64,000 nt of DNA from Budorcas taxicolor (Eukaryota; Chordata; Mammalia; Artiodactyla; Bovidae). Location of the stretch: NCBI RefSeq assembly GCF_023091745.1, contig NC_068934.1:16446434-16510433 (forward strand), written 5' to 3'. The notes beneath the pieces are model-generated. The model saw nothing but the letters and a program-made list of their open reading frames with translations, had not been told where the DNA came from and did no database searches. Numbering within the stretch: the first letter of the stretch is position 1; every line of letters starts with the position of its first letter. Position numbers and translations under genes: made by a program. Shown in pieces: positions 20,995-31,749 of the stretch.

Positions 20995-21690
20995 AAGTGA
21001 TATAATGATCAGAACAGATTTAATGCATTTGTATCATGATTTGGCTTAAAATATTTTCATCAGGATATTATTCCTAGATGATTATTGGGGAGGCTGCATG
21101 CCATTCAGTTTGTGGGATCTCAGTTCCTCAACCACAGACTGAACCTATCTCCCTACTCCCCTATCCTCGGCAGTGTAAGCCCAGAATCCTAACCACTAGG
21201 CCATGAGGGAACTCCCCTAGTTGACTATTTTATTTGACTCTTGGATTAGTTAAAGGTGTGTTGCTTGATTTCCAAATATTTGAGTTGTTCCAGATATATT
21301 ATTATTAATTATTTCTAATTTTATTCAATATGATGAAATTACATATACTATATGAATTCAATCCTTGCAAATTCATTGAGACTTATTCTAGGGCATAGCA
21401 TGCATTCCATTTTAGCAAGCGCTAAGAGTTGTCTTATGTATTACATCTCTGTATGTTATAATCTCCAGAGCTTATTTTTTTTTTCTTTAAACAGCCATAT
21501 GTATTTTAAAGGAAATATAATGCTGTTTTATTTACCTACATAGCCTTGCCAGTGGTTTTTTAATTCCTTTCTGAGCCTTTCATCAGTCTTAATTCCATTT
21601 CATTCTTCAAGAATTCTCCTCAGCCTTTCTTGAGGTATAGTTCTCCTAGCAGCAAATACTGTAATTTATCTGCTATGCCTATTTCCAGCC
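20995..21690 (-). mobile_element. Old L1 fragment, interrupted by a CHR SINE
   Basis: 'gcttgatttccaaatatttg', 'ttgttccagatat' and 'tcattgagacttattctagg' match a reversed L1 segment. 'cttgaggtatagttctcct' continues it at lower similarity. The stretch at 20995-21085 left of the CHR is assigned by continuity only. Confidence 0.55.
21087..21215 (-). mobile_element. CHR-type tRNA-Glu SINE with target-site duplication
   Basis: Contains 'aaccactaggccatgaggga', the reversed CHR head, preceded by 'tgtgggatctcagttcctca'. A 14-bp direct repeat (CCTAGATGATTATT at 21073-21086; CCTAGTTGACTATT at 21216-21229) flanks it. CHR elements are restricted to Cetacea, Hippopotamidae and Ruminantia. Confidence 0.8.
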
Positions 21691-22988
21691 TCCTTTCAGA
21701 GTATGCAGTTGTTGCTACAATCTGGATACAGTTTTTTAAAATCTGTTTCCCCAAGTATCATGCTTCAAACAGTGTAGTTCATAAATTGTAGAAATGCTAG
21801 ATTCTGTTATGTTCATTTGATGTGTATTTATTTCTTTAACAGACCATTAAGTTGACTGAACTCAAACTCCAAACTTTAGCTTCCCTCTGGTAGGCATCGA
21901 GTGAAATCTCTGCTTCATTTACCTTGCTTGGAAGCCAAGATCGACTCTTCATAGTTCAGAGGGCAGCCAGAAATATGAATAGAGGTTTATATGCTTCAGA
22001 ACTAAAGGTTTTTATATGCTTAAGATCTTAAGATGCCTCTTCTTTGGCTTTTTGCTTTCTGTTTTTCTACTTCACTTTTTTCTATTCTTTTCATGACAGT
22101 AACTTCTCTCCACTGGTTCTTCAAGACATTAAGACCATGTATTTTACAACTGATGTGATACCAACAGGGTACTAATTTACACAAAAACACAAAAAGAACT
22201 CCTTTTGGTTGCTCTTATGTGCCTTCAGGATCTTTTACTCCAGAGTTTAGAGTTGTCATCTAATAACTTTTACCCTGCAATCAAAACTGGTCCTTCCAAT
22301 GTTTTAATGTGTGTGATTATTCCTAAATACATCTTATTATGATTTCCCTCCAGGGTACATTTTGAAAAAGAGTGAAGATTTTAAAACACAAGGAGGAAAA
22401 TGCAAGGAGTTTGAGTGGAGGGGTCAGGGGATTTTTTGACCTTGGAGAGGGCAGAGGACTGTGTATATATGCATGACCATGAGTCACTACAGTGAGATGG
22501 GTAGAATTCTGGCCCGTGGGTCTGCAGGCAGCAAGGACCACATGCTTAAGGCTCAGTTATCTGAAACAGCAGAGGTTCCTGTGGTACAGAATGGACAGAG
22601 GGTAATTTATAATAAAGACATATAAAAGAAGAAGTTCATTGCATAGGCAAAGTCGCAGATTGTGCAGAGATTTAGACTCATTCTGAACAGTTGCACTTAT
22701 ATTCACAAGCTTATAGATAAGTTAATAGCTGAGGAATAGCATTATTTCATGAGTGTTTTAGTAAGTTCCTATAGACAGCTATACAAAATGAAAGAGAGAG
22801 CATGAAACTCAGGCCAAAGGCGAAGAAACCAGTTCGAAGATTTCTACTATGTCACCCAAATGAGCAAACTGATTTCTAATGATAGAATTTGGTAATCCCA
22901 AGAAATAGAGATGTTAATTTTCATGATAAGAATCAGGAAAAAATTCACAATAAAGGCACCATTCAAACTAGAAGGAAATGATATGATA
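21691..22988. other. No confidently recognised feature
   Basis: About 1.3 kb, possibly including more of the L1 at its left end. No coding signal seen. Confidence 0.3.
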
Positions 22989-23078
22989 TTATAGACTGAA
23001 TTGTGTCCCCTCCAACCCCTGACAAATTCATATATTGAATCCTGATGACTATATTCAGAGATGGGGCTTTCATGGAGG
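22989..23078 (+). repeat. Ancient mammalian repeat, left half
   Basis: 'atagactgaattgtgtcccc' and 'agagatggggctttcatgg' match a widespread old repeat whose right half resumes at 25125 after the BovB. Confidence 0.6.
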
Positions 23079-23101
23079 TTCAGTTCAATTCATTCACTCA
23101 G

Positions 23102-23548
23102 TCATGTCCAACTATTTGCAACCACATAGACTACAGCATGCCAGGCTTCCCTGTCCATCACCAGTTCCTGGAGTTTACTCAAACTCATGTCCATTGAGAC
23201 AGTGATGTCATCCAACCATCTCATCCTCTGTCGTCCCCTTCTTCTGCCTTCAATCTTTCCCAGCATCAGGGTCTTTTCTGATGAGTCAGTACTTTGCATC
23301 AGGTAGACAAAGTATTGGACCTTCAGTTTCAGCATCAGTACTTCCAGTGAATATTCAGGACTGATTTCCTTTAGGATTGACTGGTTGGATCTCCTTGCAG
23401 CCCAAGGGACTCTCAAGAGTCTTCTCCAACACCATAGTTCAAAAGCATCAATTCTTTGGCACTCAACTATCTTTATGTTCCAACTCTCATATCCATATAT
23501 GACTACTGGAAAAACCATAGCTTTGACTAGATGGGTATTTGTCAGCAA
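23102..23548 (-). pseudogene. BovB ORF C-terminal domain, detached from its RT core
   Basis: A 148-codon frame with the 'RIDAFELWCWRRLLRVPW' and 'GRQRMRWLDDIT' signatures of the BovB C-terminus. It ends at the usual BovB stop region. It is separated from the RT core by the displaced linker block. Confidence 0.88.
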
Positions 23549-24423
23549 AGAAATGTTTCTGCTTTTAATATGCTGTCTAGGTCTGTCATATCTTTTCTTC
23601 CAAGGAGCAAGTGTCTTTTAATTTCATGGCTGCAGTCACCATCTGCAGTGATTTTGGAGCCCCCCAAAATAAAGTCTTTCACTGTTTCCATTGTTTCCCC
23701 ATCTATTTGCCATGAAGTGATGGGACCGGATGCCATGATCTTAGTTTTTGAATGATGAGTTTTAAGCCAGATTTTTCACTCTCCTCTTTCACTTTCACCA
23801 AGAGGCTCTGTAGTTCCTCTTTGCCTTCTGCCATAAGGAAATAGATCAACTGGAATTCTAACACCTCCACTAGCTTTGTTCGTAGTTATGCTTCCTAAGG
23901 CCCACTTGACTTCGCATTCCAGGATATCTGGCTCCGGGTAAGTGATCACACCATCGTGGTTATCTGGGTCATGAAGATCTTTTTTGTATAATTCTTAGTA
24001 TCCCTGCCACCTCTTCTTAGTATCTTCTGCCTCCATTAAGTCCGTGCTGTTTCTGTCCTCAATTGTGCCCATCTTGCATGAAATGTTCCCTTCGTATCAC
24101 TAATTTTCTTGACGAGATCTCTAGTCTTTTCCATTCTATTGTTTTCCTCTATTTCTTTTGCACTGATCACTGAGGAAGGCTTTCTTATCTCTCCTTGCTA
24201 CTCTTTGGGACTCTGCTTTCAGATGCATATATGTTTCCTTATCTCTTTTGCCTTTAGCTTCTCATCTTTTCTCAGCTATTTGTAAGGCCTCCTCAGGCAA
24301 CCATTTTCCTTTTTGCATTTCTTTTTCTTGGGGATGGTCTTGGCAACTGCCTCCTATACAGTGTTACAAACCTCCATCCATAGTTCTTCAGTTACTCTGT
24401 CTGTCAAATCTATTCCCATGAAT

Positions 24424-25020
24424 CTATTGGTCATTTTCACTGTATAATTGTAAGGGATTTAATTTAGAGCATACCTGAATGGTTTCTTTCACTTTCATCA
24501 AGAGGCTTTTTAGTTCCTCTTCACTTTCTGCCATAAGGTGATGTTCTGCATTTCTGAGATTATTAATATTTCTCCTGGTAATCTTGATTCCAGCTTGTAC
24601 TTCATACAGTCCAGCATTTCTCATGATGTACTCTGCATATACGTTAAATAAACAGGGTGACAATATACAGCCTTGATGTACTCCTTTTCCTATTTGAAAC
24701 CCGTCTGTTGTTCCATGTCCAGTTCTAACTGTTGCTTCCTGATCTGCATACAGGTTTCTCAAGAGGCAGGTCAGGTGGTCTGGTATTCCCATCTCTTGAA
24801 GAATTTTCCAGTTTATTGTGATCCACACAGTCAAAGACTTTGGCATAAAGTCTTGAAAGCAGAAATAGATGTTTTTCTGGAACTCTCTTGCTTTTTCCAT
24901 AATCCAGTGGATGTTGGCAATTTGATCTCTGGTTCCTCTGCCTTCTCTAAAACCAGCTTGAAAATCTGGAAGTTCACAGTTCATGTATTGCTGAAGCCTG
25001 GCTTGGAGAATTTTGAGCAT
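24424..25020 (-). pseudogene. BovB reverse-transcriptase core, broken
   Basis: A 198-codon frame with RT motifs: 'RDQIANIHWIMEKAREFQ' at the fingers, 'LQEMGIPDHLTCLLRNLYA', and 'QGCILSPCLFN' of RT motif 4. The catalytic YADD box is destroyed (it reads NAEHHL), and the FIDYAKAFD-like palm motif A is out of frame (CFQDFMPKSL). The protein could not be active. Retrotransposon remnant, not a host gene. Confidence 0.9.
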
Positions 25021-25124
25021 TACTTTACTAGCGTGTGAGATGAGTGCAATTGTGTGGTAGTTTAAGCATTCTTTGGCATTGCCTTTCTTTGGGATTGGGA
25101 TGAAAACTGACCTTTTCCAGTCCT

Positions 25125-25395
25125 AAATGAGGTCATATGGCAGGGTACTAATCTGATAGAGCTAGCCTCCTTATAAGAAGAAGAAAATACCAGAAATGTG
25201 CATATACAGTAAAAGAGTTCCTGTGAGGACCCAGTAAAGAGGCAACCAGGGAGAAAGGCTTCAGAAGAAGTCAATCCTGTCAACACCTTGATCTTGGACT
25301 TCCAGCTTCCAGACTGGGACAAAATGTCTATCATTGAAGCCTTCCAGTCTCTGATATTTTCTTATGGCAGCCATAGCAGACTAAGTCATGGGTAG
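25125..25395 (+). repeat. Ancient mammalian repeat, right half
   Basis: 'aatgaggtcatatggcaggg', 'tccttataagaagaagaaaa', 'tgatcttggacttccagctt' and 'atggcagccatagcagacta' complete the element begun at 22989. Confidence 0.65.
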
Positions 25396-26194
25396 TTCTT
25401 AATTTTTAGAATTTTTCACCATCCATACAGCCATCTCATCTATCATGCATTTGATAATTCTTTATTAAGGATTCATTATTTGCCAGCAATAATGAATTGC
25501 TGTGTTCCATCTAGGCCACATAAATGAAGAAGACATGGTAGCTAACATGTAAATATCCTGTCTCTTACTCCCTCCCTCACCACCCTTCCATTTTTGCTTT
25601 CTCTTCTTCTCATCTCTCTTGTTCCTCCTCCTACTCTCGGTAGTAACAATAAGTGGCATTGGTGACCCCCTTCACTGATGATAATCATTAGCACTGGCAC
25701 ACACTGCCATCCAGGGGATAGAATCCAATTTAATTACCCCCAACCTGCAATTCCCAGTAGATACTTCAATCCATCACCTCTTACAGCTGTTTGGAAAATG
25801 ATCAAAGTTATCTGCTGAAATTCACAGGAAGGTAGCATTGTACCAGCACACTATCATTGTAATTCCCTTTTCAGAGGAAATGTGTATTGAGGATGTATAC
25901 GAGCATTTGTAATCACAAACCACGCTGTCATCGTACCAGCTGGCCATCTTAACTCAATGGTCACAAAAAAAATTACAAGCCAAATGATAACATTTCTTTA
26001 TTTCAATCCTAGCTATCATCCAGGTAGGGTATTTTCAGGGAGAATGTGTCCATATCAGTGCTATTTAAATAATAATGGAAATTTTTTTTTTTTTTCAATG
26101 GTTTACCTTCAGTGTGTGTTGCTAGGGAATCCAATCATGGAGCATGGAATTGAAAGATAAACAACCTGTTTCAGGGAGGCAGGCTATTGCAATG
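25396..26194. other. No recognised feature
   Basis: Unassigned. Includes a T14 run near 26082. Confidence 0.4.
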
Positions 26195-26330
26195 TTCAGA
26201 ACAAGGATTTTTTGATTAGAAATCTGGATTCAAATATCTAGTGGTCCCACCTTGCAGTAGTGTATTTACACTTTCCAGCATTGACTTGCTCATCTGCAGA
26301 AGGGGATTAATGAGTAGAAGGGGATTAACG
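26195..26330 (+). mobile_element. Degenerate MIR
   Basis: 'tctggattcaaatatctagt' and 'ttgctcatctgcagaagggg' fit MIR, weakly. Confidence 0.4.
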
Positions 26331-26363
26331 ACATGCTATTTGTAGAGCACAGTGTCCGGCACA

Positions 26364-26575
26364 TGTTCTTGCTGTTGTTCAGTCGCTAAGTCATGTCTGA
26401 CTCTTTGCAACCCCATGGACTGTAGTCCACCAGGCTCCACTGAATTCTCCAGGTAAGAATACTGGGGGGGACTGCCATTTCCTTCTCCAGGGGGTCTTCC
26501 CAGACCAGGAATTGAATTAGCGTCTCCTGCATTGGCAGGTAGATTCTTTACCACTGAGTCCCCAGGGAAGCTCCT
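26364..26575 (-). mobile_element. Bov-tA SINE
   Basis: Reversed. 'tgttgttcagtcgctaagtc' starts the 3' side, 'gtccccagggaagctcct' ends the head. A G7 run interrupts the core near 26464. Confidence 0.9.
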
Positions 26576-27419
26576 AGTATGGGGGAGGTGATGCAAAATT
26601 ATTACTCTGCTTCCTCCTGCTTCCCCACAAGCCATTCCTAGCATGCCCTATGGTTGAATCTGTTTGAATTATACTGAGATTAGCTTAAGGGAACTTTCTC
26701 ACCAGTCTGATCAGCAAAAGACCCAGGGGGCTGAGGTTAGCTCCATTCAGCAGACACGTGTTTGTTCATTATAAAGGCACCAACGCCTTGAAGGCACCTC
26801 AAACCTCTTTCTCTCTCAGAGAATTTGATATTCATGCTGCTACATCAAAAGGTTGGGGCAGCTATTATGTATTAAAATGTGTCATTTTAAATTGCTTTTT
26901 TTTTTTTTGCTAGCACTAGCAATATAGATATTGAAATTTCTTCAGAAAGTGCTTATCTCATCAAGACTAAAATTATAGTATATGAAATACTAATTACAGT
27001 ATTATGAAGAAGGTTGAACTTTTCTGTGACATTCTGTCTATTAGGAGAATACTAATTTTCTCTCTTTCTTAAGTCAGATAGAGGTGCCCATTATGAGATA
27101 TGTGATCCCCCATTACTTCTATTGCCCAGTGCCATTTTCACAGTGTAGCAGGATAAGAGCTCTGACTCTTGGTCTTGGCCAAAGTCATCTGAACCTTTTC
27201 ATCTGCTTCCAAAGAAGTACTGGAAATTGAAACCAAGTATGCCCCAGACTGAGAGTTCTCATGCAGTGGAAAACACTTTGGACAAGGAATTCTAATCAGT
27301 GTCCACATAGGCTGACTGTTTATAGCTCAAAGTGTATTTAAAGTTAAATAAGTTAATACTTTCAAAACACTTGCAACTTTTCCTGGCATAGTAAATGCTC
27401 ACTAAATATTATCTGCTAT
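26576..27419. other. No recognised feature
   Basis: Unassigned, with a T11 run near 26900. Confidence 0.4.
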
Positions 27420-27640
27420 GGGCTTCCCTGGTGGCTCAGAGGTTAAAGCGTCTGCCTCCAATGTGGGAGACCTGGGTTCAATCCCTGGGTCGGGAAGATC
27501 CCCTGGAGAAGGAAATGGTAACCCACTCCAGTATTTTTGCCTGGAGAATCCCATGGACGGAGAAGCCTGGTGGGCTACATACAGTCCGTGGGGTGGCAAA
27601 GAGTCGGACACAACTGAGCAACTTCACTATTCCCTATTCA
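27420..27640 (+). mobile_element. Bov-tA SINE
   Basis: Near-consensus head and B box ('gggttcaatccctgggtcgg'), ending 'cacaactgagcaacttcact'. A small insertion (cata) sits in 'gggctacatacagtccg'. Confidence 0.93.
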
Positions 27641-27710
27641 CTATTAGGACTTTATCAGTATTATTTTAATTTTATGCAACTTCACAGCACCTAAAACCTT
27701 TTATGCCCAC

Positions 27711-27918
27711 TGTTGTTGTTTTCAGTTAGTCACTAGGTCATATCCGACTCTTTTGCAACCCCGTGGACTGTAGCCCACCAGGCTCCTCTGTCCATGGGAT
27801 TTCCTAGGCATGAATAGTGGGGCAGGTTGCATTTCTTTCTCTAAGGGATCTTCCCAACCCAGGGATCAAACCCAAGTCTTGAGTTGGCAGGCAGATTCTT
27901 TACCACTGAGCCACTATG
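27711..27918 (-). mobile_element. Bov-tA SINE
   Basis: Reversed. 'tcagttagtcactaggtcat' to 'ttctttaccactgagccac'. Tail-to-tail with the copy at 27420-27640, 70 bp away. Confidence 0.9.
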
Positions 27919-28727
27919 CCCATTTGCCAATATAAATGGCTTGTTTGAGGACAGAGAGCTAGCAAGCTGGGGAGACAGAGCTTGAGTGAGGATCCTATGA
28001 ACACAATTTTTATTTAGTCATTCATTTATTTAACAGACACTGTTCTTGCTGGGTACACAAAGATAAATGAGACTCAGTGCCTCTCTTCCTTGAGCTCCCC
28101 AGCCATGGGAAAAGATGAACCAGCAGCCATCTGATGGGACGCCATCCGGTCAGAGCCATAACAGAGCCGGTCAGAGCAGAAGCACAAGCATCCACACTTC
28201 CCTGCTTCCCAGGATGAGTAAGGACCACCCGAGGAGGGAGCCCTTTCCCCTCTAGGTTAGGTCATTTTATTGGCCTGCACTCATTGTCTCATCTGAAACA
28301 CAAGGATTTTGAAATGGTTGATATTCATGGTTCTCCTTAATTCAAACTTTTCTATTTCAATACAGAATTAGCTGCCTAGTACAATGGTTTTTCAGAGTGG
28401 TTCTGAAAATCTTGGGTAGAGGGATTTTGAAATTGAAGGGTAAGAGGGCTGGCTTACTTCTGCTTCAGACCGTGTTTCTAACCTTTTGCACACCATCGAG
28501 TACACAAGTGATAATCACACATGTGAAAGAAACACAAATGAAGGGAATGGGATCCCCTCCCCTTAGGAACTGCACAGATCAATGTCTTGGCACATCAGTA
28601 TTCCACTTGAGGCACACAGCTGCAGCCGCTGGACCCCAGGTAGAGAGTATGGAATTAAAGGATGGAGGAATAGAAAAGCAACCCTAAGACTGAGAATATT
28701 TTGAGTCTCTTATGAGACAGAAACCAC
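27919..28727. other. No recognised feature
   Basis: Unassigned. A 96-codon frame (28397-28687) lacks any domain. Confidence 0.35.
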
Positions 28728-28905
28728 TGCCGGCCTCACCACTTACCATGTATGAACTTAAGTAGTTTATTAAACTCTTTGGTGCTCAGTTTCCTCATCC
28801 CTAAAAAGAGGGCCATAATTTGTCTCATGCAGCTATTGTGAGACGAGGAGTGGCATGAATAAGCCTAGTACTTAGGAAGCACTGAGTAATTGTTATCCTC
28901 TTTGC
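28728..28905 (+). mobile_element. MIR SINE
   Basis: 'caccacttaccatgtatgaa', 'ctcagtttcctcatccctaa', 'cagctattgtgagacgagg', 'tagtacttaggaagcactga' run in MIR order. Confidence 0.7.
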
Positions 28906-29659
28906 CATCTTCTTTCCCAGTTAGAAGCCTGGGCAAGTGTTTTCCTGGATTCCTTTCAAGCTGTTGCCTTTTTTTTGACTGATGTCAATATTATTATTTT
29001 CAAAAATTGATTTTCTTCTTATTCCCTAAAAATCAAAATAAATAATCCAAAAGGGAGAAGCTATTCTGGCATGTACCCAAGATGAATAGCAATGATTAGA
29101 AATTTCAGGGTTCTCATTCCAATCAGCTTTACCTACTTACTTCCCGCTGCACAGAGATTTCAGGTGTAGAAGATTCATTTAAAACCCCCCAAAAGGTCAA
29201 TGGTCTATGAAGCCACTGCTTCTGTGCATATATGATTCCATGATTCATGTAATATGAATAAGCCAAGGTTTAATGTCCTAGTTTTATAGTAATATAGATT
29301 TTGCTTCTCAAATAGGGAAAATTTTTATTTTAATTTTTCTGTACATGTGGGCATGATTTAAAAATTTAAATAGTACTGAGAGGGTTAAAATGAAAAAAAA
29401 AAAAACTTATATCTTGCCTCATATCCTCCCAAACTTATCAAGTTACATGTATTTTACTTATCTGTTTTCATTATTATTCTTACCAAACTGAACACGAGTT
29501 TGCTTACCCAGATACTGCAAAACTCACCTACTGACACTGGATTCTGCTGAAGGAAAGAATAGCATTTATTTGTAGGGTGCCAGGAAAATGGGCAGCTGGT
29601 GTTCAAAAGACCCAAACTCTCAGATGACTCTCAGTGAAGAGTTTTGAAGGGCAGTCTTT
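28906..29659. other. No recognised feature
   Basis: AT-rich and unassigned. Includes an A-run near 29393. Confidence 0.4.
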
Positions 29660-29669
29660 GAGGTGAGAG

Positions 29670-29877
29670 GGCTTCCCTGGTAGCTCAGCTGATAATGGAT
29701 CTGCCTGCAATGCAGGAGGCCCCGGTTCAATTCCTGGGTATGGAAGACCCACTGGAGAAGGGATAGGGTACCCACTCCAGTATTCTGGCCTGGAGAATTC
29801 CATGGACTGTATAGTCTGTGGGGTTGCAAAGAGTCAGACACAACTGAGCTACTTTCACTTTCACTTGGAGGTGAGAG
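29670..29877 (+). mobile_element. Bov-tA SINE with target-site duplication
   Basis: Head 'ggcttccctggtagctcagc', 'ctggcctggagaattccatg' core, and 'actttcactttcacttg' tail. Flanked by the exact 10-bp repeat GAGGTGAGAG at 29660-29669 and 29878-29887. The short core with 'actgtatagtctgtgg' is the same variant as the 3' half at 14.6 kb. Confidence 0.93.
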
Positions 29878-29887
29878 TTGCGGCTCA

Positions 29888-30510
29888 TGGGCTTTCTTCT
29901 GATTGGTTGGTGATGATGTGGCAGGATGATGTTTCAGGAATCTCAATCATCGACCTTCTGATTCCAACCAGTCTAGGGGCTGTGTGCTTGTGGTCAGCAT
30001 GTAGTCACTCTTCTCTCCCTGGGTGAGGGTCTTAGTTTCTGCAGAATACCTCATAGATTTGATCAGACTGTTATGTATGTCCCTTGAGGAGGAACTAGGA
30101 CTATATTTTAGCACTGAGCTGTTGTCTAAGTTATTGTTGCTCTTCTTGCTTGACTGGTTTTTCTTTATTTCTGCATTCTCTCACTTCCCTAATTAGAAAC
30201 TCTTTGGGTCTGCTCTTTGGAACTCAAGGAAGACCTAGGATACTAAAGCCTTTTATCTATAATCAAGAAATGGGGGACCCAGAGAGGCTTTTGTACCCAA
30301 GAAGGCCCAGCAGGATCCTGTTCCATTTCAGTACTGATCTGTATATGTCTAAATAAATTATTTATGTCACTATTTCTTGATTTATCCTTTTAGATACTTT
30401 TACTTCTGTTTGGACTTTGGCTCTCTTACATATATAGTTCTTCATTTTAAAGCTCTAAAATACTTTGTGACAATGTTTTAAAAATCAAGTCAAAAGACTG
30501 ATAAAAATAT
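29888..30510. other. No recognised feature
   Basis: Unassigned. Confidence 0.35.
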
Positions 30511-31421
30511 AGTTCAGTTCAATTCAGCCACTCAGTAGTGTCCGACTCTTTGCGACCCCATGAATCGCAGCACACCAGGCCTCCCTATCCATCAAAAACT
30601 CCTGGAGTTCATTCAGATTCACATCCATCGAGTCAGTGATGCCATCCAGCCATCTCATCCTCTGTCGTCCCCTTCTCCTCCTGCCCCCAATCCCTCCCAG
30701 CATCAGAGCCTTTTCCAATGAGTCAACTCTTTGCATGAGGTGGCCAAAGTACTGGAGTTTCAGCTTTAGCATCATTCCTTCCAAAGAAATCCCAGGGCTG
30801 ATCTCCTTCAGAATGGACTAATTGGATCTCCTTGCAGTCCAAGGGACTCTCAAGAGTCTTCTCCAACACCACAGTTCAAAAGCATCAATTCTTCAGCACT
30901 CAGCCTTCTTCACAGTCCAACTCTCACATCCATACATGACTACTAGAAAAACCATAGCCTTGACTAGATGGACCTTAGTCGGCAAAGAAATGTCTCTGCC
31001 TTTGAATATGCTATCTAGGTTGGTCATAACTTTCCTTCCAAGGAGTAAACGTCTTTTAATTTCATGGCTGCAATCACCATCTGCAGTGATTTTGGAGCCA
31101 AAAAAAATAAAGTCTGACACTGTTTCCCATCTATTTGCCATGAAGTGATGGGACCAGATGCCATGATCTTTGTTTTCTGAATGTTGAGCTTTAAGCCAAC
31201 TTTTTCACTCTCCTCTTTCACTTTCTTCAAGAGGCTTTTTAGTTCCTCTTCACTTTCTGGCATAAGGATGGTGTCATCTGCATATCTGAGGTTATTGATA
31301 TTTCTCCCGGCAATCTTGATTCCAGCTTGTGTTTCTTCCAGTCCAGCGTTTCTCATGATGTACTCTGTATATAAGTTAAATAATCAGGGTGACAATATAC
31401 AGCCTTGATACACTCCTTTTA
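30511..31421 (-). mobile_element. BovB LINE, 5'-truncated
   Basis: About 0.9 kb of the BovB 3' end in reverse: the 'agttcagttcaattcagcca' terminus, the UTR, and the RT C-terminal half up to the 'ggtgacaatatacagccttg' region. Ordinary 5' truncation; little internal rearrangement. Confidence 0.92.
30524..31356 (-). pseudogene. BovB RT C-terminal half, frameshifted
   Basis: Read on the minus strand, 31356-31024 holds an intact 'RYADDTILMPES' catalytic box, then 'MASGPITSWQIDG'. The frame shifts near an A-rich patch at 31100. It continues in another frame from 31141 ('VKAMVFLVVMYGCESWTV'), with a stop before 30784 where the 'GRQRMRWLDGITDSMD' end resumes. Not functional. Confidence 0.88.
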
Positions 31422-31546
31422 GTATAGCACATAAATACTATCACTGACATTGCAAATTGCATAATATCATTTGTTTTTTATATATTATTTTAATAAAATA
31501 GTTTTTTATTTATGAATTTTATGTATATTTATCAACAGTTATTCAG

Positions 31547-31749
31547 AATCTCCTGGGGGCTCAGATGGTAAAGAATCTGCCTGCAATTCTGGAGATGTGC
31601 GTTCGATCCCTGGGTTGGGAAGATCCCCTGGAGAAGGGAATGTCTATCTGCTCCAGTATTCTTGCCTGGAGAATTCAATGGACAGAGGAGCCTGGTGGGC
31701 TACAGTCCATGGGGTCACAAAGAGTTGGACATGATAAGTGGCACACTTT
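31547..31749 (+). mobile_element. Bov-tA SINE
   Basis: Head 'ctcctgggggctcagatgg', B box 'gttcgatccctgggttgg', 3' end 'aaagagttggacatgataag'. Confidence 0.92.

Larger units (their letters stand above)
23079..25124 (-). mobile_element. BovB LINE with scrambled internal order
   Basis: Reversed BovB in three blocks. 23079-23838 is the 3' end and RT C-terminal region. 23839-24482 is the endonuclease/RT linker, which normally lies beyond the RT. 24483-25124 is the RT core. A 53-bp block at 23786-23838 recurs at 24486-24538, so the order is A-X-C-X-B instead of A-X-B-C. Both outer flanks are halves of one older repeat, so this is probably a single insertion. No clear target-site duplication. Confidence 0.88.

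Noticed and set aside
24424..25020. Reverse-transcriptase frame as a possible retron, group II intron or domesticated RT
   Set aside because: Sequence and order match BovB, the catalytic YADD box is destroyed and motif A is out of frame; it is a dead LINE.
27425..27495. tRNA-like sequence with A and B boxes
   Set aside because: It is the tRNA-Glu-derived head of Bov-tA, without a full cloverleaf; the same is true of the other SINE heads and CHR copies.
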